Source: Clostridia bacterium (GTDB taxonomy: Bacteria; Bacillota; Clostridia; Monoglobales; Monoglobaceae). From it: a DNA stretch of 62,630 nt. Position numbers and translations under genes: made by a program. This document shows positions 17,121 to 27,469 of the stretch, in pieces (position 1 is the stretch's first letter; every line of letters starts with the position of its first letter). The notes beneath the pieces are model-generated. The model was not told the DNA's origin. It made no database searches and worked only from the letters and a program-made list of their open reading frames with translations. The stretch covers positions 1 to 62,630 of the forward strand of contig JAFQIA010000012.1 in NCBI GenBank assembly GCA_017397725.1. The letters are read 5' to 3'.

Positions 17121-18488
17121 TTAGATTGGCTGGCAGGTGAAGGGGTCGGTGGCTTTGGTGAGATAGTCCTGCTCTTTAAGGGGGCAGGTCAGGTTTTCGA
17201 TCTTCACTTCGCCGTCAGACCAGGTTTTGATGAGGTTTTTGCCCTTAAAATTCTGCAGGGTCACATTTTTCAGGCTGACCTTTTCATAATTGGCAATATG
17301 CATAAAGTCGATTTCTTCCGAGCCTTTTCTCATAGAAATTTCCAGATTCTTAAGCTCCAGCGTTACCGGATTTTCCTTGTCGCCATAGGCGGTCAGGGGC
17401 ATACTGATGTCGGTTGCCTGAATATTTTCAAATCGGATAGAAGTGAGCGGACGGTTGGACTGCCACATCTCGTTGCCTGAGAAATTGAAGTGGAGGAACC
17501 GATCTGCATAGTCCACCTTGCAATCCTTGATCACAATGTTGCCCGGTTGATAAGGAATACAAACCGAGAAGTCGGAATAGTAGGTGAACACGCTCAGCAT
17601 ATTGTTCCGGTGTCCCTCGGTAGAGGGCTGGACGCCGTTGCGTTTTTCTTCATCACTCAGACTGCCGCGGAACAGGTATTTGCAGGGACCATACATATGG
17701 CAACCCTCTACCATCACATTGGTTCCGCCAAACCGCATAGCGCTGCAGGCGGAGTTGAGCTCGCAGTTCTTCACGCTGACGTTCAGGTTGGCAAAGCCTG
17801 CCACACAATCGTCGCCGGTATAGAACCTGCTGTCCTCAATGACAATGTTCTTGCAGACGGTCATATGGATGCCGTCGTGTCCCGCCAGAACGGTCACGTT
17901 GTTCATATGGATGTTTTCGCAGTAAAAGGTGGAGTGCGCCCAGTTGGCACTATCCTTGATGGTATAGCCCGCAAAGGTAATGTTCTTACAATAGAACATT
18001 CCGATGCAATGGGGACCGCGGTAATGCTCCTCCCCCTGTTCGTCAAAGCAATCGCTGCCGTCAATCAAGGAACCTTCTTCGCCGATGATTGCCATATTTT
18101 CTGCCTGAATGGCACGAATCAGTGCATTGTTCCAACGGCTGCCGGCAACCCGCATAAAGGCGTAGTCCTTTTCCATATCCTCGCTAACCTCTGCCCGTTT
18201 CCACGGCGCATCGGTTACAAGCTCCGGCGCAAGGGGTTCTACCTTGTCCTTGCGGTAGTGATAGTAGTCTTCAGGGTTTCTGCTTCCTTTCAGCACTGCG
18301 CCCGAAAGAAGATGCAGGGTGATGTTGGACCGCAAACGGATATCTCCGGTGAGGAAGACCCCCTCCGGAATCACAACCTCGCCACCCCCCGCCAGAAAGC
18401 AATCGTCGATTGCTGCCTGAATCGCCTCGGTCTGGAGTGCTGCCCCATTGGGAACTGCGCCAAACTCTAAAATGGATACTGTTTTCAT
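17121..18488 (-). CDS. GH28-like right-handed beta-helix protein (pectate-lyase superfamily)
   Basis: A 455-aa protein opening with the family pattern VSILEFGAVPNG and QAAIDDCFLAGGGEVVIPEG. The middle has parallel beta-helix repeats (NITFAGYTIKDSANW, ENIHMNNVTVLAGHDGIHMT) and DSRFYTGDDCVAGF, which carries the GDD aspartates of GH28 polygalacturonases. The usual NTDGID is AGHDGIH here, so the catalytic set is not fully canonical and the substrate is uncertain. No signal peptide, so it is likely cytoplasmic and acts on imported oligosaccharides. The ATG at 18488 has AAAGGAG at good distance; an upstream ATG at 18497 is too close to it. It is 15 nt downstream of a DMT transporter. Confidence 0.82.
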   Translation of the reverse strand: MKTVSILEFGAVPNGAALQTEAIQAAIDDCFLAGGGEVVIPEGVFLTGDIRLRSNITLHLLSGAVLKGSRNPEDYYHYRKDKVEPLAPELVTDAPWKRAEVSEDMEKDYAFMRVAGSRWNNALIRAIQAENMAIIGEEGSLIDGSDCFDEQGEEHYRGPHCIGMFYCKNITFAGYTIKDSANWAHSTFYCENIHMNNVTVLAGHDGIHMTVCKNIVIEDSRFYTGDDCVAGFANLNVSVKNCELNSACSAMRFGGTNVMVEGCHMYGPCKYLFRGSLSDEEKRNGVQPSTEGHRNNMLSVFTYYSDFSVCIPYQPGNIVIKDCKVDYADRFLHFNFSGNEMWQSNRPLTSIRFENIQATDISMPLTAYGDKENPVTLELKNLEISMRKGSEEIDFMHIANYEKVSLKNVTLQNFKGKNLIKTWSDGEVKIENLTCPLKEQDYLTKATDPFTCQPI

Positions 18489-18503
18489 AAGTACCATACT
18501 CCT

Positions 18504-19376
18504 TTATAAGAATAGACAGGTCCCTGCAAAGCAGACTGCCATGGCAATCCATTGCTGAACCGAAAGTTTTTCTTTGTAAAATGCGATGCCGGCAAGAGAG
18601 GTCAAAATGATGGAGCCGCCGGTAATCAAGGGATAAAGCACCGTCGCAGGGAGCTCCGATGCCCCCATCAGCTGCAGCATATAGGATAAGCCGTCGGCAA
18701 GTGCCGCCAGAATAATGATAGGCATCAGCTTTTTCAAACCCAGCTTTTTGCCATCGGTATGTAATTTCTTTTTGTTGAACAGGATGAGCCCTGCGCAAAT
18801 CAAAGCCTTAAACAGGGATACCAAAAAGACGAAATCCTGAGAGGTTACCGTCGCACTGACCGGATGAATTTGGTGCATCTTAGAAAGCACGCTGGAAGTT
18901 CCGTTCAGGAAGAAAATTGCAACACACATCAAAAGCTGCTTCTTATCCGGTTTTTTGGCGCCGGAATTGGAAAGGGCAATGGCTGCGATGATGGCAATCA
19001 GCCCCAAGGTGCGGAGAATGGTAAATTCTTCATTCAGGAACAATACGCCCCAGATATAAGGCACGGTCATTCCGCCCGACATCAGAAACAGGGTGTAAAG
19101 AGCAAGGTTGCCTTTTTCCATAATCTTAAAGCCGATCATCACATAGAGCATAATGGTAATGCAAAAGAGTGCTGCCATCACAACAGAAAACAAAGAAATA
19201 TTTACCTGAAACCCGGTGATGCCAAGGAAAATAATTGCCGAACAGGCGCCCATGAGTGCATTGTAAGCAAGCCCTGCTTTGAGTGCGGTTCCGGCAGCTT
19301 GTTGGTATTTCTTCTGCAGGGCAAAAACCACCGCAAGAAGAATGTCTGCCATAATGACTAAGAAATAAGCGTTCAT
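18504..19376 (-). CDS. EamA/DMT family transporter
   Basis: A 290-aa protein with about ten membrane segments in two homologous EamA halves (for example LVIMADILLAVVFALQKKYQ and the C-terminal VLYPLITGGSIILTSLAGIA). It probably moves a small metabolite across the membrane; substrate unknown. It is followed by the GH28-like gene, so it may export or import a product of that enzyme (inference). AAAAGGAG precedes the ATG. It lies just after the guaB terminator. Confidence 0.85.
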   Translation of the reverse strand: MNAYFLVIMADILLAVVFALQKKYQQAAGTALKAGLAYNALMGACSAIIFLGITGFQVNISLFSVVMAALFCITIMLYVMIGFKIMEKGNLALYTLFLMSGGMTVPYIWGVLFLNEEFTILRTLGLIAIIAAIALSNSGAKKPDKKQLLMCVAIFFLNGTSSVLSKMHQIHPVSATVTSQDFVFLVSLFKALICAGLILFNKKKLHTDGKKLGLKKLMPIIILAALADGLSYMLQLMGASELPATVLYPLITGGSIILTSLAGIAFYKEKLSVQQWIAMAVCFAGTCLFL

Positions 19377-19395
19377 TGTTTATTCTCCTTTTCAC

Positions 19396-19420
19396 AAAAA
19401 TCGGGCGCCAAAGCGCCCGA
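19396..19420 (-). terminator. Intrinsic terminator of guaB
   Basis: Minus strand: TCGGGCGC, TTTG loop, GCGCCCGA, then TTTTTG. It lies between the guaB stop and the DMT gene, so the downstream pair relies on read-through or on a promoter I cannot see. Confidence 0.85.
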
Positions 19421-19425
19421 AGTTT

Positions 19426-20995
<1,570 letters not shown>

Positions 20996-21024
20996 CCACT
21001 ATTTTGGTTTTTTCCAAAGATTTT

Positions 21025-21582
21025 CTAAGGCTTGACAAAGGCATAGATACCATCATAGATTGCTTTTGCAACCTCCCTTTGCCACGCAGGGCTGTTGAGG
21101 TTCAGCGCCTCGGTGGGGTTGGAAACATAACCAAGCTCTAAAAGGGTCGCCGGCATATCGGTCAGCCGAAGGACGGCAAAGTTTGCCTGACGAACCCCGT
21201 TGTCCTTGGAACCAAGCCGGGCAACCACCGCATCCACAATCGACCTTGCCAGCTGAGCAGAACGAGAGTTCAGTCGATAGACATATGCCTCAAAACCGTT
21301 GGCGGCGGGGTTTAAGGAGCTGTTGCTGTGAATACTGATGAAGTAGTCTGCGCCCCAATTGTTTGCCATATTGGCGCGGTTGCGCAGATCTGCAGCCTTG
21401 TTGGAGAGCACATTTTCATTGGCGGTAGTGCGGTACTGCATCACCTCGTAGCCTCCTTGCCGCAGAAGTGCCGCCAGATTGTTTGCCACATTCAGGTTTA
21501 CCGCCTGTTCGGTCACGCCATTGGCAATGGCACCCGGGTCGGGCCCGCCGTGTCCGGCATCCACGAAAATTTTTGTAGCCAT
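21025..21582 (-). CDS. N-acetylmuramoyl-L-alanine amidase (Amidase_3)
   Basis: A 185-aa zinc amidase cutting the bond between MurNAc and L-alanine. Expected zinc ligands are visible: H in FVDAGHGGPDPGA, E in NGVTEQAVNL and H in YFISIHSNSS; the catalytic Glu is in PATLLELGYVSN. There is no signal peptide and no wall-binding domain, so it consists of the catalytic domain alone, as in some sporulation or phage-derived amidases. AAAGGAGGTG precedes the ATG at 21582; the GTG at 21591 lies inside that site. Confidence 0.9.
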   Translation of the reverse strand: MATKIFVDAGHGGPDPGAIANGVTEQAVNLNVANNLAALLRQGGYEVMQYRTTANENVLSNKAADLRNRANMANNWGADYFISIHSNSSLNPAANGFEAYVYRLNSRSAQLARSIVDAVVARLGSKDNGVRQANFAVLRLTDMPATLLELGYVSNPTEALNLNSPAWQREVAKAIYDGIYAFVKP

Positions 21583-21630
21583 CTTTTTCACCTCCTTTTA
21601 TTACTATATGCCTGTCTTTACATTTCGTGT

Positions 21631-21656
21631 TTAAGCCGACGCCCCTCGGCTTAAGG
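21631..21656. other. Hairpin in the amidase-murA divergent spacer
   Basis: TTAAGCCGA paired with TCGGCTTAA. No convincing T-run on either strand. Purpose unclear. Confidence 0.4.
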
Positions 21657-21757
21657 AAAATCTTAGGAAAACTTTAAGTCTGTCGTAACGCTCCTGTAAT
21701 AGAAGTATGTTATATTAAAGAAGAGTCTACGAACTTTTTCCAATTTGCAAAAAGTGG

Positions 21758-21786
21758 TTGCACCTTGGAATCTTTCGTGGTAGAAT
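21758..21786 (+). promoter_or_regulatory. Promoter of murA-walJ
   Basis: TTGCAC, 17-nt spacer, TAGAAT, 54 nt before the murA start. Confidence 0.6.
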
Positions 21787-21840
21787 AATAAGTTAGAAAA
21801 CACAAATCGGATAAAAGTTGCTATTTTGGAGGCAAAAGAT

Positions 21841-23139
21841 ATGGAGAAAATGGTCATTTTGGGCGGTGCAAAGCTCACCGGCACAGTGGAAATCAGCGGA
21901 GCCAAGAACTCTGCAGTTGCGATCCTTGTTGCCGCAATGATGGTGAATGGAAAATGCCATATCGAGAATGTGCCTCACGTCAGCGATATTGATGTGCTGA
22001 TTGACATCATCAACAATATGGGCGGAAGCGCCACTTTCACCGCCGACGGCGTGGTGGAAATGGACTGCTCCGGCCTGAATTCCTGTGAGGCAACTTACGA
22101 AACCGTAGAAAAAATCCGTGCGTCCTCCTATTTGATGGGGGCGTTGCTTGGCAGATTCGGTCAGGCGCGGGTGGCACTTCCCGGTGGATGCGATTTTGGA
22201 ATCCGACCCATCGACCAGCACTTAAAGGGCTTTAAGGCATTGGGCGCAGAATGGAATATTGAACACGGGATGGTAGAACTGTCGGCGGACAAGCTGACGG
22301 GCAACAACATCTATCTGGATGTGATTTCGGTGGGCGCGACCATCAATATTATGCTGGCATCGGTATTTGCCGAGGGACTGACTGTGATTGACAGTGCTGC
22401 AAAGGAGCCGCATATTGTGGATGTGGCAAACTTCCTCAATTGTATGGGCGCAGACATCAAGGGCGCCGGCACCGATGTGATTAAAATCCGTGGTGTGAAA
22501 GAACTGCACGGCGGCAGCTTTAGTGTGATTCCCGACCAAATTGAGGCGGGCACCTTTATGATTGCCGCAGCCGCAACCGGCGGTGATGTGCTGGTGAGCA
22601 GTATCATTCCCGAGCATATGGAATTCCTCTCCGCAAAATTGGAGGAGATGGGTGTCGGCATCGAAAAGTACGACGAGGCGATTCGGGTGTTCGTAGAGAA
22701 TGAAAAGCTGAAATCCACCAACGTGAAAACCCAACCCCATCCGGGTTTTGCTACCGATTTACAGCCTCAGATGTTGACCTTGTTAAGCGTGGCATCCGGC
22801 ACCTCGGTGGTGACCGAAAATGTTTGGGATAACCGTTTTAAGTATGTAGGAGAGCTGAACCGTATGGGCGCCAATGTGTCGGTAGACGGCAAGGTGGCAA
22901 CCGTCGAGGGCTGTCCCTACCTGACCGGTGCGCCGGTTTCTGCCACTGATTTGCGGGCGGGTGCGGCTCTGGTGATTGCAGGGTTGATGGCGCATGGTGT
23001 AACTGAGGTTTATAATTTGAAATACATCGACCGCGGCTATGAGAACTTTGAACAAAAGCTGCGGAAACTGGGTGCGCAAATCACCCGACGTTCTGCAGAA
23101 GGACAGGACTCTTCATTCAAGGAGCGGGATGCGCGATGA
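21841..23139 (+). CDS. murA: UDP-N-acetylglucosamine 1-carboxyvinyltransferase
   Basis: MurA transfers enolpyruvate from PEP to UDP-GlcNAc, the first committed step of peptidoglycan synthesis. The 432-aa product shows the N-terminal SGAKNSAVAILVAAM and the catalytic-cysteine loop ALPGGCDFGIRPIDQHLKG; the active cysteine is present, so the enzyme should be fosfomycin-sensitive. I start at the ATG preceded by TTGGAGGC; an in-frame TTG at 21826 is the ribosome site itself. The stop overlaps the walJ start. Confidence 0.95.
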   Translation: MEKMVILGGAKLTGTVEISGAKNSAVAILVAAMMVNGKCHIENVPHVSDIDVLIDIINNMGGSATFTADGVVEMDCSGLNSCEATYETVEKIRASSYLMGALLGRFGQARVALPGGCDFGIRPIDQHLKGFKALGAEWNIEHGMVELSADKLTGNNIYLDVISVGATINIMLASVFAEGLTVIDSAAKEPHIVDVANFLNCMGADIKGAGTDVIKIRGVKELHGGSFSVIPDQIEAGTFMIAAAATGGDVLVSSIIPEHMEFLSAKLEEMGVGIEKYDEAIRVFVENEKLKSTNVKTQPHPGFATDLQPQMLTLLSVASGTSVVTENVWDNRFKYVGELNRMGANVSVDGKVATVEGCPYLTGAPVSATDLRAGAALVIAGLMAHGVTEVYNLKYIDRGYENFEQKLRKLGAQITRRSAEGQDSSFKERDAR

Positions 23140-23924
23140 AATTGTGTTCCATCCGTAGCAGCAGTAAGGGAAATGCCATTTTGGTTTATACGGAAAAGAC
23201 CAAGCTTTTGGTGGATTGCGGCATCAGCGGCAAACTGGCAAAAGAGGGAATGAATCAATTGGGACTTGCGCCGGAACTGCTGAACGGAATTTTGATTACC
23301 CACGAGCATCAGGACCATATTGGCGGCGTTGGGGTGATGTCCAGACGCTATGGATTGCCGATTTTCGCCAATCAAAGGACTTGGGATGCCATGGAATCCT
23401 CTTTGGGATGTATTGAGGAGTCCAACAAATGCGTTTTTTCTACCGAGGAGCCTTTTGAAATTGGAGATATTACGGTCAAACCCTTTGCCATTCCCCACGA
23501 TGCGGCAGAGCCGGTAGGATATAGCTTTGTTTGCGGAGAGAAAAAACTGTCCATTGCCACCGATATTGGGGTGCTGGAAGAGTCGATCTTCCGTGCAGTC
23601 AAGGGCAGCAAGGGTATTTTGCTTGAGGCAAACCACGACCGTAATCTTTTGGACATCGGTAGTTATCCGCAATCTTTGAAACAACGGATTCGCGGGGAGC
23701 GGGGCCACCTTTCCAATGAAGAGGCTGGCTTTGCGGCAAAGTTTTTGTCCAAGATGGGGACGGCACAGATTATGTTGGGGCATATGAGCCACGAGAACAA
23801 TTATCCGCTGTTAGCCACCCAGACGGTAGAAAATATTTTACGGGATTCGGGCATTGAACCGGGCAGAGATTTGCAAATTTCCATCGCACCTCGGGACGAA
23901 ATTAGTAACATAATGGTGATATAA
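23136..23924 (+). CDS. WalJ/YycJ-type metallo-beta-lactamase-fold hydrolase
   Basis: A 262-aa protein. The metal motif ILITHEHQDHIGG and downstream EANHDRNLL and LGHMSHENN give the di-metal site of the MBL fold. The opening MKLCSIRSSSKGNAILV is typical of WalJ/YycJ, a 5'-3' nuclease linked to the WalRK wall regulon in Bacilli. No walRK genes are nearby. It overlaps murA by 4 nt, so a shared envelope role is plausible but unproven. Confidence 0.88.
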   Translation: MKLCSIRSSSKGNAILVYTEKTKLLVDCGISGKLAKEGMNQLGLAPELLNGILITHEHQDHIGGVGVMSRRYGLPIFANQRTWDAMESSLGCIEESNKCVFSTEEPFEIGDITVKPFAIPHDAAEPVGYSFVCGEKKLSIATDIGVLEESIFRAVKGSKGILLEANHDRNLLDIGSYPQSLKQRIRGERGHLSNEEAGFAAKFLSKMGTAQIMLGHMSHENNYPLLATQTVENILRDSGIEPGRDLQISIAPRDEISNIMVI

Positions 23925-23925
23925 A

Positions 23926-23947
23926 AATCCAAGGCACTCCTTGGATT
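23926..23947 (+). other. Hairpin directly after walJ
   Basis: AATCCAAGG / CCTTGGATT with a CACT loop, 2 nt after the stop, but no T-run follows. A related hairpin with a T-run is at 24200-24224, on the other side of the 126-bp repeat. Confidence 0.55.
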
Positions 23948-24035
23948 CCAGGCTGGCGAAAAAGTTGGTCTACCGCAAGCAAGAAAATAAATACGATATT
24001 TGCAGGGTAGGTGTTTGCATCTTCTCGTGTATGGA

Positions 24036-24161
24036 AAATGACAAAACCGGCAAGGAAAACATCGAGTTTTCCTTGCCGGTGCTTGCTTTTTGCGAAATCG
24101 TTCTCTGCAGTACCTATGTACAGCGACAAAAACGATTTCGCAAAATATACCTTCCTTTTTC
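24036..24161 (+). repeat. 126-bp two-hairpin structured repeat, copy 2
   Basis: Same length as 7-132 and aligned without gaps. Hairpin 1 is closed by C-G here (A-T in copy 1); hairpin 2 has C-G where copy 1 has T-A (GCGAAATCGTT / AACGATTTCGC). It occupies most of the 316-bp gap between walJ and the Ppx/GppA gene. No coding capacity is evident. Confidence 0.8.
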
Positions 24162-24170
24162 GCAGTCTGG

Positions 24171-24224
24171 CAGCGTGCCGATATTCTATCGACACGCTGA
24201 AATCCAAAAAGAAATTGGATTTTT
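24171..24224 (+). terminator. Long hairpin plus terminator ahead of the Ppx/GppA gene
   Basis: First a 12-bp stem with one mismatch (CAGCGTG-CGATA / TATCG-CACGCTG, 24171-24199). Then AAATCCAA / TTGGATTT followed by Ts (24200-24224). The latter ends about 16 nt before the ppx start, so it may act as an attenuator or as the walJ terminator. Confidence 0.6.
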
Positions 24225-24240
24225 GTTAGGAGGAATCAGA

Positions 24241-25170
24241 ATGAAATTGGGCTTGATTGACCTTGGCTCCAATTCTGCCAGAATGTATCTGGCAAAGTTG
24301 GAAAAGGACGGCTTTCAAATTCTTGCCCGCAGACGGACAATGACCCGCCTGAGCGAGGGGATGGGGAAAGATGGCGTCTTGCAGGAGATGCCCATCAGCC
24401 GTACCATTGCGGTGCTAAAAGACTTTGCACAAGAGATAAAGACTGCAGGAGCATATCCCTTTGCGGTAGCAACTGCGGCAGTGCGCAAAGCGACCAACCA
24501 ACAGGAGTTTTGTGAAAAGGTCAAGGCGGAGGCGGGATTCCCCCTCTTTGTGATTGGGGGACAGACAGAGGCGTTTTTTGATTTTCAGGGTGTCATGGCG
24601 GCACTTCCCGGAGTAGAAGATGCCCTGATCTGCGATACCGGCGGTGGCAGTACCGAGCTGATTTTGAGCAAAGGGCGTGCCTTGCAGGAGAAAATCAGTT
24701 TGCCCTTTGGTGCCATGAGTTTGACTGATGTTTACGGACAAAACCTGCATCCTGCAAAGGATGTGTTAATCAAGCAATTAAAGGAGGTTGCCTTTTTAGA
24801 GGAGGCAAAGGGGTTTCCTCTTATCGGTATCGGGGGCAGCTTGTGCGCCCTTGCAGGGTTGGACGGTGAGTCGAGTGTGAATGGATGTACCCTCTCTGCC
24901 AAACGGGTAGAAGAAATTTTTGATACCCTGCTCCCGCTTAGTCCAAAGGAGCGGGTAGAATATGGGGTAGAAACAGGCAGAGCAGATACGGTCTGCGGGG
25001 GAATCCTCCCCGGGCTGTTGTTGCTGAAAGAGCTTGCAATGCCAAAGCTGATTCTCTCTACCGGCGGTTTGCGGGAGGGGATTTTGGCAGAACTCCAGAA
25101 AGACCAGCCGGAGTTTTATAGCAAGCATCCGGAAGATTTTCTGAAAAACTATGATGCAATAGAAAAATAG
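24241..25170 (+). CDS. Ppx/GppA family phosphatase
   Basis: A 309-aa member of the ASKHA superfamily. Phosphate 1 motif LGLIDLGSNSARMYLAKL at the N-terminus and phosphate 2 motif ICDTGGGSTELILS (about 133) are intact, as is LILSTGGLREGILAE near the end. It is short, with the N-terminal phosphatase module and no C-terminal HD-like domain, so it is probably an exopolyphosphatase or (p)ppGpp/pppGpp-type hydrolase; which one cannot be told from sequence. AGGAGG precedes the ATG at 24241; an extension upstream runs through the repeat and is not credible. Confidence 0.88.
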   Translation: MKLGLIDLGSNSARMYLAKLEKDGFQILARRRTMTRLSEGMGKDGVLQEMPISRTIAVLKDFAQEIKTAGAYPFAVATAAVRKATNQQEFCEKVKAEAGFPLFVIGGQTEAFFDFQGVMAALPGVEDALICDTGGGSTELILSKGRALQEKISLPFGAMSLTDVYGQNLHPAKDVLIKQLKEVAFLEEAKGFPLIGIGGSLCALAGLDGESSVNGCTLSAKRVEEIFDTLLPLSPKERVEYGVETGRADTVCGGILPGLLLLKELAMPKLILSTGGLREGILAELQKDQPEFYSKHPEDFLKNYDAIEK

Positions 25171-25209
25171 CAAGATGTTGTGAAATCGAAGAAGGAGAGC
25201 AGGTGTAGT

Positions 25210-26391
25210 ATGAGTAGTATTGTTTTCTTTGGTATTCCTGCGCACGGACATACCAACCCTACCTTGGAGGTTGTGAAGGAATTGGTTTCCCGCGGGCATC
25301 AGGTATGGTATTACTCCTATGATATGTTGCGTGAAAAAATTGAGTCGACAGGTGCCACGTTTGTGTCCTGCGATGATTATGATACGGAGCAGAAACTGAG
25401 TGCCAAAGATGCAACCCGTCTGGGGAAGGACTTGGCGTTTTCTACAAAAATATTGGTCGATACCACACTGGCGCTGGATGAAAAGGTTTGCAGAGAAATG
25501 GAAGAGCTGAAACCGGATTGTATTGTGGCAGACTCTATGGCATTATGGGGAAAAGCAGTTGCGATGAAGCTTGCGATTCCTTTTGTTTCTTCCACAACAA
25601 CCTTTGCGTTTAATCAGCATTCTGCAAAGATAATGAAACAGGGTATCGGGGATTTGGTAAAGATGATTCTGGGGATGCCCAAAACCACCAAGCAAGTCAA
25701 CCGGTTGAGAGATCATGGGTATCCTGTGAAAAGTATTCTTGATATCATCGGCAGCGATGAGAACACCCACACCATTGTGTATACCTCTCCGGAGTTTCAG
25801 CCTTGTTCGGAAACGTTTTCGGAAAAGTATGCCTTTGTGGGGCCATCCATTCGGAAATCGTGCGAAAGCGTTGAGAAACAGAGAGAAAAACTGCTTTATA
25901 TTTCTATGGGAACCGTCAATAACGATATGTTGCCCTTTTACAAGTCGTGTATTGCGGCTTTTGCAAATACGGAGTATCAGGTGATCATGTCGGTTGGAAA
26001 GCTGGTATCCATCAAAGATTTTGGGGAATTGCCGGAAAATATATCCGTGTTTTCTCACGTTGACCAGATTGCCGTGCTGAAACAGGCAGATGTGTTTGTG
26101 TCCCATTGCGGAATGAATAGTGTCAGCGAAAGCCTGTATTTTTCCGTCCCCCTTGCGATGCTACCACAAACATCGGAGCAAAAAGGTGTTGCCGAGCGAG
26201 TTTTGGAATTGGGCGCCGGCATCAGACCGGACAAAGCGGACGGAACTGCTGTTTTAAGTGCGGTCAATGAAGTTTTGGGGGATGACAGCTATCAACAAAA
26301 TGCGGCAAAAATTGCAAAAGGGTTTCAAAACTGCTCAGGTGCAAAAGGTGCCGCAGATAAAATCATACAAGTTTGCACGGGTGTGAGATGA
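25210..26391 (+). CDS. GT1 glycosyltransferase (macrolide-glycosyltransferase / UGT-like)
   Basis: A 393-aa GT-B enzyme. The N-terminus VFFGIPAHGHTNPTLEVVKE is typical of the YjiC/MGT group, and the C-terminal donor motif is seen in DVFVSHCGMNSVSESLYFSVP with LAMLPQTSEQ. It transfers a sugar from an activated nucleotide to a small hydrophobic acceptor; such enzymes inactivate macrolides or decorate lipids. Acceptor unknown. It starts 39 nt after the phosphatase, with AGGTG 4 nt before the ATG, so it may be co-transcribed. Confidence 0.87.
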   Translation: MSSIVFFGIPAHGHTNPTLEVVKELVSRGHQVWYYSYDMLREKIESTGATFVSCDDYDTEQKLSAKDATRLGKDLAFSTKILVDTTLALDEKVCREMEELKPDCIVADSMALWGKAVAMKLAIPFVSSTTTFAFNQHSAKIMKQGIGDLVKMILGMPKTTKQVNRLRDHGYPVKSILDIIGSDENTHTIVYTSPEFQPCSETFSEKYAFVGPSIRKSCESVEKQREKLLYISMGTVNNDMLPFYKSCIAAFANTEYQVIMSVGKLVSIKDFGELPENISVFSHVDQIAVLKQADVFVSHCGMNSVSESLYFSVPLAMLPQTSEQKGVAERVLELGAGIRPDKADGTAVLSAVNEVLGDDSYQQNAAKIAKGFQNCSGAKGAADKIIQVCTGVR

Positions 26392-26417
26392 TTTGCAGAG
26401 CAGATGCATTTGACGAA

Positions 26418-26461
26418 GGCAAACATCATTGAAAAAAGCACTTCGAAAGAAGTGCTTTTTT
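26418..26461 (+). terminator. Terminator of the GT1 gene with a repeated 21-nt leader
   Basis: Stem AAAAAAGCACTTC / GAAGTGCTTTTTT with a GAAA loop (26432-26461). The 21 nt at 26418-26438, beginning GGCAAACATCATTG, recur exactly at 27427-27447 before another terminator. Confidence 0.85.
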
Positions 26462-26549
26462 CTGAAAAAGAACTACAAAACGGAGTATAAGTGAGGTAAA
26501 AACGCAAAAAAGTAGTCTGTTTTTACCTGCTCGACAAATTGGAATTGGT

Positions 26550-27209
26550 TTAACTGTTTTCTGCAATCCATTTCTTAGACCAAGCAAACAATGTTTCGGA
26601 CATCAAATTGAAATCTACGGTTCCGCCATTTTTTAATTTCATAAATGTTTCGACAATGACCTGTTCATTGGAAGATACAACTTGGAGCAATTCTTTTTGA
26701 TGGCTGATATAGTTTCCTGTTTGCTTGAAAGCAATTGCCTGTACAACAAAAGAAGCCGATTTATATAAACCTTGCAAAATATCTTCGCTTTTTTCATGGA
26801 GCATATTGTGAACACATCCGTGGTATATATTACAGGCACTGATTTTGATTGCTCTGTTCACAGCGCCTTTGTCAATAACAGCCATCACTTCGTCAAGACT
26901 TCCCTTGATTGGCGTGGTGTCATGGCAAAACTGGAACAGGTCAGATGGCTCCCAATTCATAAGTTCCTTCTTTCCTGAAAGGAAACCACAAATCAGTTCC
27001 CTATGCGACATGGTGTCCAGCATGTTATTATACGTTTGAATGTCCATAGCAGATAATTCATCCAAAATTACAACAATATCAATGTCGCTTGTTTCTGTTG
27101 CTTCGCCACGACCATAACTGCCTTGCAAACCAACAAACCATACGCGGTTTGCGAAAGTCTCATTTAATGTCTGCAAGAACTTTTTCACCCAAGCAGTAAT
27201 ATCTATCAT
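26550..27209 (-). CDS. Nucleotidyltransferase-domain protein
   Basis: A 219-aa protein with a Pol-beta type nucleotidyltransferase core: the motif GSYGRGEATETSDIDIVV (about residues 30-47) has the Gly-Ser and paired Asp residues. The rest is helical and resembles no family I can name; relatives include aminoglycoside nucleotidyltransferases and MNT-type antitoxins. The gene is visibly more AT-rich than its neighbours and is bracketed by hairpin-repeat DNA sharing a 21-nt sequence, which suggests horizontal acquisition. The ATG at 27209 is chosen; the GTG at 27218 belongs to the AGGTG ribosome site. No HEPN partner is adjacent. Confidence 0.75.
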   Translation of the reverse strand: MIDITAWVKKFLQTLNETFANRVWFVGLQGSYGRGEATETSDIDIVVILDELSAMDIQTYNNMLDTMSHRELICGFLSGKKELMNWEPSDLFQFCHDTTPIKGSLDEVMAVIDKGAVNRAIKISACNIYHGCVHNMLHEKSEDILQGLYKSASFVVQAIAFKQTGNYISHQKELLQVVSSNEQVIVETFMKLKNGGTVDFNLMSETLFAWSKKWIAENS

Positions 27210-27269
27210 TTTAATCACCTCGGCAAATTCTTATTTGTCGCATTGATTATAGCACAAAATTATATATAT

Positions 27270-27447
27270 TTCAATGATGCATCGCCAATGGCGATGTGAT
27301 GCATTTGCTTCGCAAATATGATGTTGCTCATTTCACTCGCAATGATGCGATGTTTGCCAAATGTTGCAAAACTACACATCATTCGCGAAGAGAACCTCAT
27401 TGACGAAGTCAACATCATTTGCCAAAGGCAAACATCATTGAAAAAAG
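27270..27447. repeat. Chain of short hairpins with ATGATG-type linkers
   Basis: Successive small inverted repeats such as CATCGCCAATGGCGATG, CATTTGCTTCGCAAAT, GAAGTC/GACGAAGTC-type and TTTGCCAAAGGCAAA are separated by CATCATT/AATGATG linkers. The ending repeats the 21-nt sequence seen at 26418. There are no constant repeats with unique spacers of fixed size, so it is not a CRISPR array. No gene is seen here. Confidence 0.6.
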
Positions 27448-27469
27448 ACATCCAATGGATGTCTTTTTT
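27441..27469 (-). terminator. Terminator after the tRNA-like locus
   Basis: AAAAAAGACATCC / GGATGTCTTTTTT stem with T-runs on both strands, 1 nt after the CCA end of the tRNA-like sequence when read on the minus strand. Confidence 0.8.

Noticed and set aside
24036..24161. N-terminal extension of the Ppx/GppA gene through the repeat
   Set aside because: The open frame continues upstream, but only the ATG at 24241 has a ribosome site and matches the family start.
27270..27447. Possible CRISPR array
   Set aside because: Hairpin units vary in length and sequence, there are no uniform spacers and no cas genes.
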